Shown piece after piece: positions 8,453-17,028 of a DNA stretch of 64,000 nucleotides. A model generated the notes under the pieces. The model ran no database searches. It was not told where the DNA came from and saw only the letters and a program-made list of their open reading frames with translations. Numbering within the stretch: the stretch's first letter is position 1; the number at the start of each line of letters is the position of its first letter. Location of the stretch: assembly GCA_017307955.1 (NCBI GenBank), contig JAFKFV010000015.1:233594-297593 (forward strand), in the 5' to 3' direction. The position numbers and the translations under genes were made by a program. This DNA is from Allobosea sp. GTDB lineage: Bacteria; Pseudomonadota; Alphaproteobacteria; Rhizobiales; Kaistiaceae.

Positions 8453-9358
8453 ATGGACACGCTGACCCGCATGCGGACATTCGTGGAGGTCGTCGAGGCG
8501 GGCGGCTTCTCGGCGGCCGCCCGCAAGATGGGCCGGTCCAAGGCGCTGATCTCGAAATATGTCCGCGAGCTCGAAGACGAGCTCGGTGCCCGCCTCCTCA
8601 ACCGCACGACGCGCACGCTGTCGCTGACCGAGGTCGGCCAGACCTATGCCCGCGATGCGACCGAGATCCTGCAGCGCATCGACGATCTGCAAAGTTCGGT
8701 CGGCGACGCCCACGCCGCCGCCCGCGGCCGATTGAAGGTCAGCGCCCCGCGCACCTTCGGCGACGGCGAACTCGGCCGCGCGATCATGGACTTCGTGCTG
8801 GAAGAGCCGGATATCTCGCTGGAGCTGCATCTCGAGGACCGCTTCGTCGATCTCGTCGACGAGGGTTTCGACGTCGCGATCCGCATCTCGTCGCTGAGCG
8901 ATTCGAGCCTGATCGCCCGTCGACTTTCGGCCTTCCGCATCGTCTGCTGCGCGACCGACGAGGTCATCGAGCGCTACGGCTTGCCGGAAATGCCGATCGA
9001 CCTTGCCGACCGTCCCTGCATCGTCGACTGGAACGTCAATCGCGGCAACTGGCCCTTCATGGTCGAGGGCGAGCGGGTGACGATCGCCGTCAAGGGACGA
9101 GTCGAGGTCAACAGCCCCAATGTCGCCCGCGAGGCGGCGCTCGCCGGCCTCGGCTTCGTCATGGTGCCCTATCTCGTGGTGCGCGACGACATCGCCGCCG
9201 GTCGCCTCAAGGCGGTGCTCGATCAATATGAGACGTCGGCGGTCGCCATCCACGCCGTCTATCCGCATCGCCGGCACCTCTCCGGCAAGGTGCGCGCCTT
9301 CATCGACTATCTCGTGCGCTGGTTCGAGAGCTCCGGCCGTCCCGAAGGCGGCTGCTGA
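8453..9358 (+). CDS. LysR family transcriptional regulator
   Basis: A 301-residue regulator. ATG 8453 is chosen because the LysR helix-turn-helix begins right there (MDTLTRMRTFVEVVEAGGFSAAARKMG...). An effector-binding domain of periplasmic-binding-protein type follows (residues ~90-295). It belongs to the LysR group with the GRSKALISKYVRELEDELGARLLNRTTR pattern. It starts 8 bp after the amidase stop, which implies co-transcription; most LysR genes are divergent from their targets, so this one may act on its own operon or elsewhere. Confidence 0.9.
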   Translation: MDTLTRMRTFVEVVEAGGFSAAARKMGRSKALISKYVRELEDELGARLLNRTTRTLSLTEVGQTYARDATEILQRIDDLQSSVGDAHAAARGRLKVSAPRTFGDGELGRAIMDFVLEEPDISLELHLEDRFVDLVDEGFDVAIRISSLSDSSLIARRLSAFRIVCCATDEVIERYGLPEMPIDLADRPCIVDWNVNRGNWPFMVEGERVTIAVKGRVEVNSPNVAREAALAGLGFVMVPYLVVRDDIAAGRLKAVLDQYETSAVAIHAVYPHRRHLSGKVRAFIDYLVRWFESSGRPEGGC

Positions 9359-9418
9359 ACGACACGATCTGGCCGCAGTTTTCGGGCGAAGTGCTGCGCG
9401 TCGCCGCCGGGATTCCTC

Positions 9419-10063
9419 ATGCTGAACCGCTTCCTGATCGCCTCCCTCGCCGTCATCGGCAGCACGCTCGCGGCATCCGCCCATCCGCATGTCTTCGTCG
9501 ATGCCCGCGAGGAGATCGTCTTCGATCCCTCCGGTAAGATGACCGCCATCCGCCATGTCTGGCAGTTCGACGAGGCCTTCACCTCCTTCGCGGTGCAGGG
9601 CCTCGACGCCAATGGCGACGGCAAGCTCTCCGACGAGGAGCTGAAGCCGCTCGCCAAGGTCAATGTCGAGTCGCTCAAGGAATACCGCTACTTCACCAAT
9701 CTGAAGGTCGGCAACAAGCATATCCCGGTCAATCCGCCGACCGAGTACTGGCTCGACTTCCACAGCGGCCGCCTGACGCTCTTTTATACGCTGCCGCTGC
9801 GCACGCCGGTGGCGCCCGGCCCGGAGACGACGCTGGAAGTGTTCGATCCCGAATATTTCGTCGCCTTCAACTTCGTGAAGGGCCACCAGATCACGCTCGA
9901 CGGCGCGCCGGCCTCCTGCACCACCACGGTACGCGCGCCGCATGCGCTCGACGACGCCACCATGGCGCAGATCGCGGCCATCCCCGCCGACCAGCCCGAC
10001 TTGCCGGCCGAGCTCGCCGATGCCGCGGCAAGCCTCGCGACGCTCATCTCGGTGCGCTGCTGA
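9419..10063 (+). CDS. DUF1007 family periplasmic protein
   Basis: A 214-residue protein with a signal peptide (residues 1-21, ending ASAHPHVFVDA). The AHPHVF start of the mature protein is the hallmark of DUF1007 proteins and offers metal-binding histidines. DANGDGKLSDEEL (about residues 62-74) looks like an EF-hand-type loop. The stop overlaps the start of the NicO transporter gene (TGATG), so the two are translationally coupled. The family typically accompanies nickel/cobalt exporters, so a periplasmic metal-handling role is likely but inferred. Confidence 0.85.
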   Translation: MLNRFLIASLAVIGSTLAASAHPHVFVDAREEIVFDPSGKMTAIRHVWQFDEAFTSFAVQGLDANGDGKLSDEELKPLAKVNVESLKEYRYFTNLKVGNKHIPVNPPTEYWLDFHSGRLTLFYTLPLRTPVAPGPETTLEVFDPEYFVAFNFVKGHQITLDGAPASCTTTVRAPHALDDATMAQIAAIPADQPDLPAELADAAASLATLISVRC

Positions 10064-11133
10064 TGCGCCGCCTTGCGCTCGCCCTCGCCGCCTTCCTCGT
10101 GCCGGCACTCGCTCATGCCGCGCCGAGCCCCTTCGGCATCGCGACGCCCGACGGCGGTGGCACGGTCGCATGGGCCGGCCCGCTGCGCGGCTTCTTCGTC
10201 TGGATCGCGGCCGAACAGTCGAACTTCTACCGCGCGCTGACAGCGGCGCTCTCCGCCTTCGCCGACAATCCGCATGCCGCCTTCATCCTGATCGGCCTGT
10301 CGCTCGCCTATGGCGTCTTCCACGCGGTCGGCCCCGGCCACGGCAAGGCGGTGATCGCCTCCTATCTACTGGCGACCGGCGACACGCTGAAACGCGGCAT
10401 CGCGATCTCCTTCGCCTCCGCCTTCGTTCAGGCGCTGACGGCGATCGTCGTGGTCTCGGTCGGCGCCATCCTGCTCAACGTCACCGCCGTGACGATGACG
10501 AGAGCGACCGATGCGCTCGAGATCGCGAGCTTCGCGCTGATCGCCATCTGCGGCGTCTGGCTCCTGTGGTCGAAGACCTTCGGTCGCCATGGCGATGAAG
10601 CCGCGCCCGTGCCGCATGTTCATGACGCGTCCTGCGCCATCAATCACGGCCGCCTCGGCCTGTCCGGCACCAATCTTTCCGGCAGTCTCGGCGGCGCGCC
10701 CCGCCTCGCCTTCACGGCCGGTCCCGCCGTCGCCGCGTCGTCGTCGAGCTTCGCCTGCGACTGCGGCCACGGCCATGCGCCCGATCCTCGGACGCTCACC
10801 GCGCCGCTGACGCTCAAGAGCGCCTGGACCGCCATCCTCGCGGTCGGCATCCGCCCCTGTTCGGGCGCGGTGATCGTGCTCGTCTTCGCGCTGTCACAGA
10901 AGCTGTGGTGGGTCGGCATCCTCTCCGTGCTGGCGATGGCGCTCGGCACCGGCGTCACCGTCGCAGCCCTTGCGGCGCTCGCCGTCAAGGCGAAGGACAT
11001 TGCCCTGCGCGTCTCGAACCGCGGCGATTCCCCGGTCGCGCTGCGCGTGATCCGCGGCCTCGAGATCGCCGCCGCCGCCGGCATCCTTCTGTTCGGCCTC
11101 GCGATGCTGGGCGGCGCCCTGGCCGGGCTCTGA
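10063..11133 (+). CDS. NicO/RcnA-type nickel/cobalt transporter
   Basis: A 356-residue inner-membrane protein. HAVGPGHGKAVIASY and GIRPCSGAVIVLVFAL are the two signature membrane helices of the NicO (RcnA-like) family, which exports Ni2+/Co2+. A hydrophilic loop near residues 185-240 contains His/Cys clusters (VPHVHDAS; CDCGHGHAPD) suited to metal binding. An N-terminal cleavable-looking hydrophobic segment precedes the family core. It is translationally coupled to the DUF1007 gene upstream. The stop is only 5 bp from the stop of the convergent gene on the other strand. Confidence 0.9.
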   Translation: MRRLALALAAFLVPALAHAAPSPFGIATPDGGGTVAWAGPLRGFFVWIAAEQSNFYRALTAALSAFADNPHAAFILIGLSLAYGVFHAVGPGHGKAVIASYLLATGDTLKRGIAISFASAFVQALTAIVVVSVGAILLNVTAVTMTRATDALEIASFALIAICGVWLLWSKTFGRHGDEAAPVPHVHDASCAINHGRLGLSGTNLSGSLGGAPRLAFTAGPAVAASSSSFACDCGHGHAPDPRTLTAPLTLKSAWTAILAVGIRPCSGAVIVLVFALSQKLWWVGILSVLAMALGTGVTVAALAALAVKAKDIALRVSNRGDSPVALRVIRGLEIAAAAGILLFGLAMLGGALAGL

Positions 11134-11138
11134 GCCCT

Positions 11139-11924
11139 TTATTCGGCCGCCGTCGCGAGACCGGCGCGTGCCGCGATCCGCTCGCGCATCGCATCGCCGA
11201 ACGCCCGGAACAGCCGCCCCGACGGCGCGTCGGTCGCCACCCAGTATTCCGGATGCCACTGCACGCCGACCGCGAAGCCCCGCGCGCCCGTGACGCTTAC
11301 GGCCTCGATGGTGCCGTCCGGCGCGACCGCCTCGACGGTCAATCCCTCGGCGAGCCTGCCGACCGCCTGGCGGTGCAGCGAGTTCACCTGGAAGGCCTCG
11401 GCCTCGACGATGCGCCCGAGACAGCCGCCGGTCGTGATGACGACATCCTGGCGGATGGCGAAGCGCTCGGCCTGCACGTCGGAGACGGGCGCGCGATGAT
11501 CGTGGCGGCCGGGCAGCTCCTGCACCTCGGAAATGAGCGTGCCGCCGAGCGCGACATTCAGCTCCTGGAAGCCGCGGCAGATCGCGAGCAGCGGCACGCC
11601 ATGGCGAAGCGCGGCGCGGATGAGCGGCAGCGTCGTGGCGTCGCGCGCATGGTCATAGGGCTCCGACGCGGCATCGGCCTCGGCGCCATAGAGCGGCGGA
11701 TGGACATTGGATCGGCTGCCGGTCACGAGCACGCCATCGACCCGCTCCAGCAGCGCCTCGATATCGAGCGCATCGCCGAGCGAGGGGACGACCACCGGCA
11801 GGCCGCCGAGGCCGATCGTCACCGCCTTCACATAGGTCTCGGCCGCTGCGTGCCAGCGATAGCCGTCTGCGTCGCGCACATCGGCGGTGACGGCAACGAG
11901 CGGGATGGGGCGGGAATGGCTCAT
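11139..11924 (-). CDS. Gamma-glutamyl-gamma-aminobutyrate hydrolase family (class I glutamine amidotransferase, peptidase C26)
   Basis: A 261-residue cytosolic hydrolase. The nucleophile elbow is LLAICRGFQELNV with Cys116, and the His-Glu part of the triad is in VQWHPEY near residue 222. Length and motifs match the PuuD / peptidase C26 group, which removes gamma-glutamyl groups, as in putrescine breakdown via gamma-glutamylated intermediates. No other puu genes are adjacent, so the actual substrate is not shown. Transcribed toward the nickel exporter gene. Confidence 0.87.
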   Translation of the reverse strand: MSHSRPIPLVAVTADVRDADGYRWHAAAETYVKAVTIGLGGLPVVVPSLGDALDIEALLERVDGVLVTGSRSNVHPPLYGAEADAASEPYDHARDATTLPLIRAALRHGVPLLAICRGFQELNVALGGTLISEVQELPGRHDHRAPVSDVQAERFAIRQDVVITTGGCLGRIVEAEAFQVNSLHRQAVGRLAEGLTVEAVAPDGTIEAVSVTGARGFAVGVQWHPEYWVATDAPSGRLFRAFGDAMRERIAARAGLATAAE

Positions 11925-12141
11925 GATCGGATCCGGTCGCTTCGGCTCGGGGCATCACTACACCCGGCAGGAAAAGATGGCGAGACCGCGACGAGGCCGC
12001 AAGGCCGCGCGTCACAGGCCGCCGGAACGGCAGCGGGCCGAGACGGTTGATGCATCGCGGTCCTGATCGTCAGCCGCATTTGCGGTTGAACCACAGCCGC
12101 CCCCGGACCATCATCCTCGCCCATCCTTCCGGAGTCTCCCC

Positions 12142-13140
12142 ATGGCCACCAAGCTTCCCACCCGCCCGCTCGGCAAGACCGGGCTCGACATCACGCCGGT
12201 CGGCATCGGCGCCTGGGCGATCGGCGGCGAGGCCTGGGGGCCGCAGGACGACCAGGTCTCGGTCGATGCCATCCGCCACGCCGTCGCGCGCGGCATCAAC
12301 TGGATCGACACCGCCGCCATCTACGGCCTCGGCCATTCCGAGGAGGTGGTCGGCGCGGCGCTCAGGCAGATTTCGCCCGAGGAACGGCCGCTGGTCTTTA
12401 CGAAATGCGGGCTCGTCTGGCCGGAGGAGACGCCGGAGCGCAAGCATGTCCGCCGCTCGGGCAAGGCCGAGAGCGTCCGCCGCGAGGCGGAAGCCTCGCT
12501 GAAGCGGCTCGGCGTCGAGGTGATCGACCTCTTCCAGATGCACTGGCAGCCCGAGGATGCGCCGATCGAGGAATATTGGCAGGCGATGCTCGACCTGAAG
12601 CAGGAAGGCAAGGTGCGCCATGTCGGCCTCTCCAACCACGACACCGCCGCGCTCGACGCCGCCGAGGCGATCGGCCATGTCGAGACGCTGCAGCCGCCCT
12701 TCTCGATGATCCGCCGCGATTCCGCCGCGACCGTCCTGCCCTGGTGCCTCGAACACGGAACCGGAACGCTGGTCTACAGCCCGATGCAGGCCGGCCTCCT
12801 CTCGGGCGCCTTCTCGGCCGAGCGCGTCGCGAACCTCCCCGACAGCGACTGGCGCAAGAAGGACGTCCAGTTCACCGACAATCTCGAAAAGAACCTCGCC
12901 CTCGTCGATGCGCTGCGTCCGATCGCCGAGAAGCATGAGAGTTCGGTCGGTACGATCGCGCTCGCCTGGGCGCTGACATGGCCGGGCCTGACCGCGGCGA
13001 TCGTCGGCGCCCGCTCGCCCGAGCAGGTCGATGGCTGGATCGGCGCGGCGAGCCTCGCGCTCGACGGCGAGGACCTCACCGCGATCACCGCCGCGATCCG
13101 TGCGACCGGCGCCGGCAGCGGCCCCGTCGAGCCTGTCTGA
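12142..13140 (+). CDS. Aldo/keto reductase
   Basis: A 332-residue NADP-dependent oxidoreductase with a TIM-barrel fold. The catalytic tetrad is visible: Asp56 and Tyr61 (WIDTAAIYGLGHSEE), Lys in VFTKCG, and His in LFQMHW. GVRSPEQ-like phosphate-binding residues appear near the C-terminus (IVGARSPEQVDGWI). GGAG is placed ten bases before ATG 12142. It resembles the bacterial general-stress / YhdN-type AKR group; the substrate is unknown. Confidence 0.9.
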   Translation: MATKLPTRPLGKTGLDITPVGIGAWAIGGEAWGPQDDQVSVDAIRHAVARGINWIDTAAIYGLGHSEEVVGAALRQISPEERPLVFTKCGLVWPEETPERKHVRRSGKAESVRREAEASLKRLGVEVIDLFQMHWQPEDAPIEEYWQAMLDLKQEGKVRHVGLSNHDTAALDAAEAIGHVETLQPPFSMIRRDSAATVLPWCLEHGTGTLVYSPMQAGLLSGAFSAERVANLPDSDWRKKDVQFTDNLEKNLALVDALRPIAEKHESSVGTIALAWALTWPGLTAAIVGARSPEQVDGWIGAASLALDGEDLTAITAAIRATGAGSGPVEPV

Positions 13141-13162
13141 CCGGGCGCGCGCCCTCGTCTTC

Positions 13163-13180
13163 CCCGTTGACAGAAACGGG
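13163..13180. promoter_or_regulatory. Palindrome CCCGTT-N6-AACGGG overlapping a TTGACA hexamer
   Basis: In the gap upstream of the TRAP binding-protein gene, CCCGTT (13163-13168) and AACGGG (13175-13180) are exact inverted arms. A perfect -35-like TTGACA lies at 13167-13172 inside them. No good -10 sits 16-18 bp downstream (TATCCT is 22 bp away). It could be an operator or simply a hairpin. Confidence 0.3.
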
Positions 13181-13244
13181 CGGATGACATCGGCTATCCT
13201 TCCTGAAAAGCGCCGTCATAAGGCACCACCGGGAGGGATCATCC

Positions 13245-14363
13245 ATGGACGAGACACGGCTCGACCGCCGCAAATTCTTCAAGACCGCCGGCCTCGGCGC
13301 GGGCGCGACGCTCGCGACGACGGCCCTCGCCGCCCCCGCGATCGCGCAGGCGATGCCGGAGGTGAAATGGCGCGTGCAGTCGAGCTTCCCGAAATCGCTC
13401 GACACCATCTATGGCGGCGGCGTGACCATCGCCGAGACGGTCGCGGCGCTGACCGACGGCAAGTTCCAGATCGATGTCGGCGAGGCGGGCCGCTTCGTTC
13501 CCGGCCCGCAGGCGCTCGACGCCGTGCAGAACGACACGGTCGAGGCCTGCCACACCTGCTCCTATTACTTCGTCGGCAAAGATCCGACTTTCGCCATCGG
13601 CACGGCGCTGCCCTTCGGCCTCAACGCCCGAATGCAGAATGCCTGGATCATCGAGGGCGGCGGGCAGAAGCTGCTCGACGATTTCTACGCGGGCTACAAC
13701 ATCGTCTCCTTCGTCGCCGGCAATACCGGCGTGCAGATGGGCGGCTGGTTCCGCAAGGAGATCAAGGGCATCGACGATCTGAAGAGCGTCAAGATGCGCA
13801 TCGCCGGCCTCGGCGGCATGGTGATGGCCAAGCTCGGCGCCGTGCCGCAGCAGATCCCCGGCGGCGACATCTATCCGGCGCTGGAGAAGGGCACCATCGA
13901 CTCGGCGGAATGGGTCGGTCCCTATGACGACGAGAAGCTCGGCTTCTACCAGGTCGCGCCCTACTACTATTATCCCGGCTTCTGGGAAGGCGGACCGTCG
14001 ATCCACCTCTTCGTCAACAAGGCGAAGTGGGAGGCGCTGCCGCCGGCCTATCAGGCGGCACTGAAGGCCGGCGCCGCGACCGCCAACCAGACCATGCTGG
14101 CGAAATACGACGTCAAGAACAACACGGCAATCCGCAGCCTCGTCGGCAAGGGCGTCAAGCTGCGTCCCTTCCCACGCGACGTGCTCGAGGCCGCCTATGG
14201 CGCCGCCTTCGAGATCTATGGCGAGATCTCGGCCAAGAACGCCAATTTCAAGACCATCTACGAGCCGTGGAAGAAGTTCCGCGACGAGAGCTACCAGTGG
14301 TTCCGCGTCGCCGAATACACCTTCGATTCGTTCGGCTTCGCCCAGCAGGCCAAGGGCGGCTGA
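13245..14363 (+). CDS. TRAP transporter solute-binding protein, DctP type
   Basis: A 372-residue periplasmic binding protein with a Tat-type leader (RRKFFKTAGLG, then hydrophobic stretch to AIAQA, about residues 5-35). GGGAGG stands just before ATG 13245. The body matches the DctP family, and KMRIAGLGGMVMAKLGA plus AEWVGPYDDEKLGF resemble the sub-group that binds 2-oxo/hydroxy monocarboxylates (TakP-like). Its permease genes lie just beyond but on the opposite strand, so binding protein and membrane units converge instead of forming the usual single operon. Confidence 0.92.
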   Translation: MDETRLDRRKFFKTAGLGAGATLATTALAAPAIAQAMPEVKWRVQSSFPKSLDTIYGGGVTIAETVAALTDGKFQIDVGEAGRFVPGPQALDAVQNDTVEACHTCSYYFVGKDPTFAIGTALPFGLNARMQNAWIIEGGGQKLLDDFYAGYNIVSFVAGNTGVQMGGWFRKEIKGIDDLKSVKMRIAGLGGMVMAKLGAVPQQIPGGDIYPALEKGTIDSAEWVGPYDDEKLGFYQVAPYYYYPGFWEGGPSIHLFVNKAKWEALPPAYQAALKAGAATANQTMLAKYDVKNNTAIRSLVGKGVKLRPFPRDVLEAAYGAAFEIYGEISAKNANFKTIYEPWKKFRDESYQWFRVAEYTFDSFGFAQQAKGG

Positions 14364-14379
14364 GACGAGAAGGAAGAGA

Positions 14380-14512
14380 CCCTCACCCTGCCCTCTCCCG
14401 CAAGCGGAAGGGGGTGATCTTCCCCGCGAACTGACTCTTCGACTGGCACCCGGCACGGACCTACCCCCTCTCCCGCTTGCGGGAGAGGGGCGGGGTGAGG
14501 GGCACTTTGCCG
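14380..14512. repeat. Second inverted pair of the GC-rich palindromic repeat
   Basis: Copy one (about 14380-14413, CCCTCACCCTGCCCTCTCCC then GCAAGCGG) and copy two (about 14464-14512) are inverted relative to each other. Copy two holds an exact 12-bp stem, CCCCTCTCCCGC (14465-14476) with GCGGGAGAGGGG (14479-14490), followed by CGGGGTGAGGGG. The pair sits between the convergent TRAP binding-protein and membrane-protein genes and runs into the 3' end of the latter. Confidence 0.75.
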
Positions 14513-14820
14513 GCCACCGGGCCGGAGCGCTTATCAGGATTATCGATGCCGGGCCGAAGCGCGCTCGGCAGGTTGCGCTCGAAGGAGCGCTCGCCGAGCC
14601 ACGCGAGCCAGAGCCCGCCAAGGGCGACGATCGTTCCGATGGTCAGCGCGGCAAATGTCACCCCGAAAAGTCCGGGCTGCGCGGCGAGTGTGACATCGCC
14701 GCCCCGCCCCCAGATCACGCCGGCGAAAACCGCTCGCGTCAGTTGGAAAAGCGCGGAAAGCGCGAGGGCCACAGACACCGCTGCGATCGCAACGAGGCGA
14801 AGTCGCCGCCACCGCCTCAC
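14461..14820 (-). CDS. Small membrane protein coupled to the TRAP permease, C-terminus encoded by a repeat
   Basis: A 119-residue protein I do not recognise. Start GTG (14818-14820) overlaps the TRAP large-permease stop as GTGA, which argues that it is a real, translationally coupled gene. It has two hydrophobic segments (about residues 8-36, VAIAAVSVALALSALFQLTR..., and 50-73, FAALTIGTIVALGGLWLAWL). The last ~13 residues (LTPPLSRKRERG) are encoded by the palindromic repeat at 14464-14512, so the original C-terminus was probably replaced by repeat insertion. Confidence 0.6.
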   Translation of the reverse strand: MRRWRRLRLVAIAAVSVALALSALFQLTRAVFAGVIWGRGGDVTLAAQPGLFGVTFAALTIGTIVALGGLWLAWLGERSFERNLPSALRPGIDNPDKRSGPVAGKVPLTPPLSRKRERG

Positions 14821-16349
14821 TTCGCCGGAGCTCCGAAGTCCGGCGGCGGCAGGGCGCCATCGGCCGGCGCGCCGAAATCGGGCGCGGCCGGCGCCGTGTC
14901 GCCCGGCGTCTCGAACGGGTTCTGCGCGCCCTCCTCGCCGAACGGATTGCCGCCGCCGCCCGGCGCCGCAGCGTCCGGCATCGGCACATTGAGCTCGATC
15001 GTCGAGGGATCGATGACCTTCTCCGCCTTCAGGAAGGAGGAGACCGTCTCGGGCCAGATGATCACGATCGCGACCAGGATGATCTGCAGCGCGACCCAGG
15101 GAATGGCGCCGAGATAGATATCGGAGCTATTCACCTCGCGAGGCGCGATGCCGCGCAGATAGAACAGCGCGAAGCCGAAGGGCGGGTGCATGAACGAGGT
15201 CTGCATGTTCACGCAGAGCAGCACGCCGAACCAGACGAGATCGATGCCGAGCGCCGAGGCGACGGGCGCCAAGAGCGGGATGATGATGAAGGCGATCTCG
15301 AAGAAATCGAGGAAGAAGGCCAGGAAGAAGATGAAGACGTTGACGAAGATCAGGAAGCCGATCTGACCGCCGGGAAGGCCCGTCAGCAGATGCTCGATCC
15401 AGTGCGCGCCGTCCATGCCCTGGAAGACGAGCGTGAAGACCGTCGAGCCGATCAGGATGAAGACGACCATGGACGTGAGCCGCATGGTCGATTCCATCGC
15501 CTGGCGCACCAGCGGCCAGGTGAGGCGGTTGTGCATGGCGGCGAGGACCAGCGCGCCGATGGCGCCCATCGCGCCGGCCTCGGTCGGGGTCGCAAGGCCG
15601 AGGAAGATCGTGCCGAGCACGAGGAAGATCAGCACGATCGAGGGGATCATGCCCCAGAGGATGCGCCGGATCAGCGGCCAGCCGCGCTCAACGCGGATAT
15701 CGGCCGGCAGCGGCGGCACGTAATGCGGCCGCATGATCGAGACGGCGAGGATGAACAGCGCGAACAGGATCACCTGCAGCACCGACGGCCCGATCGCGCC
15801 GCGATACATGTCGCCGACCGAGCGGCCGAGCTGGTCGGCGAGCAGGATCAGCACCAGCGAGGGCGGGATCAGCTGCGTGATCGTGCCCGACGCGGCGATG
15901 ACGCCGGTCGCAATGCGCATGTTGTAGCCGTAGCGCATCATGATCGGCAGCGAGATGACGCCCATCGCGATCACCGAGGCGGCGACCGTGCCGGTGATGG
16001 CGCCGAGCACCGCGCCGACCAGGATCACCGCATAGGCGAGCCCGCCCGGCACCTTGCCGAAGAGATGGCCCGTACCCTCGAGCAGGTCCTCGGCGAGGCC
16101 GCAGCGCTCGAGGATCGCGCCCATGAAGGTGAAGAAGGGGATCGCGAGCAGCAGCTCGTTGGAGAGGATGCCGAAGACGCGGAGCGGCAGCGCCTGCAGG
16201 AATTCGGGCGTGAAATGGCCGCTGAAGATGCCGATGATGCCGAAGAAGAGGCCGACCGCCGCCAGCGAGAAGGCGACGGGGAAGCCGATCAGCATGAACA
16301 GCACCATGCCGGCGAACATCACCGGCGGCATGATTCCGTAGGAGAACAT
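14817..16349 (-). CDS. TRAP transporter large permease (DctM type)
   Basis: A 510-residue inner-membrane protein with a dozen or so hydrophobic helices, the transport subunit of a TRAP carrier driven by a cation gradient. GGTITQLIPPS-like (SGTITQLIPPSLVLILLADQ), LATPTEAGAMGAIGALVLA and HPPFGFALFYLRG are family signatures. The final ~60 residues form an unusual Pro/Ala/Gly-rich tail with repeated PDFGAPA and NPF motifs, absent from ordinary DctM proteins. It starts 11 bp after the small-permease stop; the next gene overlaps by 4 bp. Confidence 0.93.
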   Translation of the reverse strand: MFSYGIMPPVMFAGMVLFMLIGFPVAFSLAAVGLFFGIIGIFSGHFTPEFLQALPLRVFGILSNELLLAIPFFTFMGAILERCGLAEDLLEGTGHLFGKVPGGLAYAVILVGAVLGAITGTVAASVIAMGVISLPIMMRYGYNMRIATGVIAASGTITQLIPPSLVLILLADQLGRSVGDMYRGAIGPSVLQVILFALFILAVSIMRPHYVPPLPADIRVERGWPLIRRILWGMIPSIVLIFLVLGTIFLGLATPTEAGAMGAIGALVLAAMHNRLTWPLVRQAMESTMRLTSMVVFILIGSTVFTLVFQGMDGAHWIEHLLTGLPGGQIGFLIFVNVFIFFLAFFLDFFEIAFIIIPLLAPVASALGIDLVWFGVLLCVNMQTSFMHPPFGFALFYLRGIAPREVNSSDIYLGAIPWVALQIILVAIVIIWPETVSSFLKAEKVIDPSTIELNVPMPDAAAPGGGGNPFGEEGAQNPFETPGDTAPAAPDFGAPADGALPPPDFGAPAK

Positions 16350-16360
16350 CGGCGCGTCCC

Positions 16361-16900
16361 CTACTGCAGCGGCTTCTCATAGGCGGTATCGAGCGTCATC
16401 ACGCCCCTGACCGCCGCGATGCGCTTCACGAGTTCCGAAAGCGCCTGCAGGAAGAGCAGCGCGAAGCCGAGCGGCAGCATGAACTTGACCGGCCAGAACG
16501 GCAGCCCGCCGGGATTGGCCGAATGCTCGTCGAGACGGAAGGATTCGGCGAAGAACGGTACCGACAGCCAGAAGAGCAGCGCGAGCACCGGCAGCATGAA
16601 GAGGATGATGCCGACGAGGTCGATCCAGAGCCGCGTCGCCGGCGACACCCAGGAATAGAGGATGTCGACGCGCACATGCTCGTTCTTCTTCAGCGTCACC
16701 GAGGCGCCGAGCATCACGATGGCGGCGAAGAGCTGCCACTGGATCTCGAGAAAGGCGTTCGAGGAGATGCTGAAGGCGTAGCGGGATGCGGCGTTGCCGG
16801 CGCTGATCAGCACGGCGAGAAGCACGAGATAATCGCAGACGGCGCCGATGCGCGTGTTCAGCGCATCGATCGCCCGGCTCATGGCGAGCAGGAACGGCAT
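16361..16900 (-). CDS. TRAP transporter small permease (DctQ type)
   Basis: A 179-residue inner-membrane subunit with four hydrophobic helices typical of DctQ. ATG 16900 is preferred over an earlier in-frame start because GGGAGGGG lies immediately upstream and the family begins near here (MPFLLAMSRAIDALNTRIG). The E-Q/W pattern FLEIQWQLFAAIVMLGASVTL and HVRVDI are conserved in the family. First gene of the dctQ-dctM-small-membrane-protein operon. Confidence 0.9.
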   Translation of the reverse strand: MPFLLAMSRAIDALNTRIGAVCDYLVLLAVLISAGNAASRYAFSISSNAFLEIQWQLFAAIVMLGASVTLKKNEHVRVDILYSWVSPATRLWIDLVGIILFMLPVLALLFWLSVPFFAESFRLDEHSANPGGLPFWPVKFMLPLGFALLFLQALSELVKRIAAVRGVMTLDTAYEKPLQ

Positions 16901-17028
16901 GGATCGGATCCCCTCCCGGATGCCGGCCACCGGATCTTGCCGCCCGGTCGGCCAACCTTTCCAGCGGGCGGCGCCCCGCCGCCCCGATCCCTCAAGCTAG
17001 CGCGGTTTTCACGAGCCGCGCCAGATCG

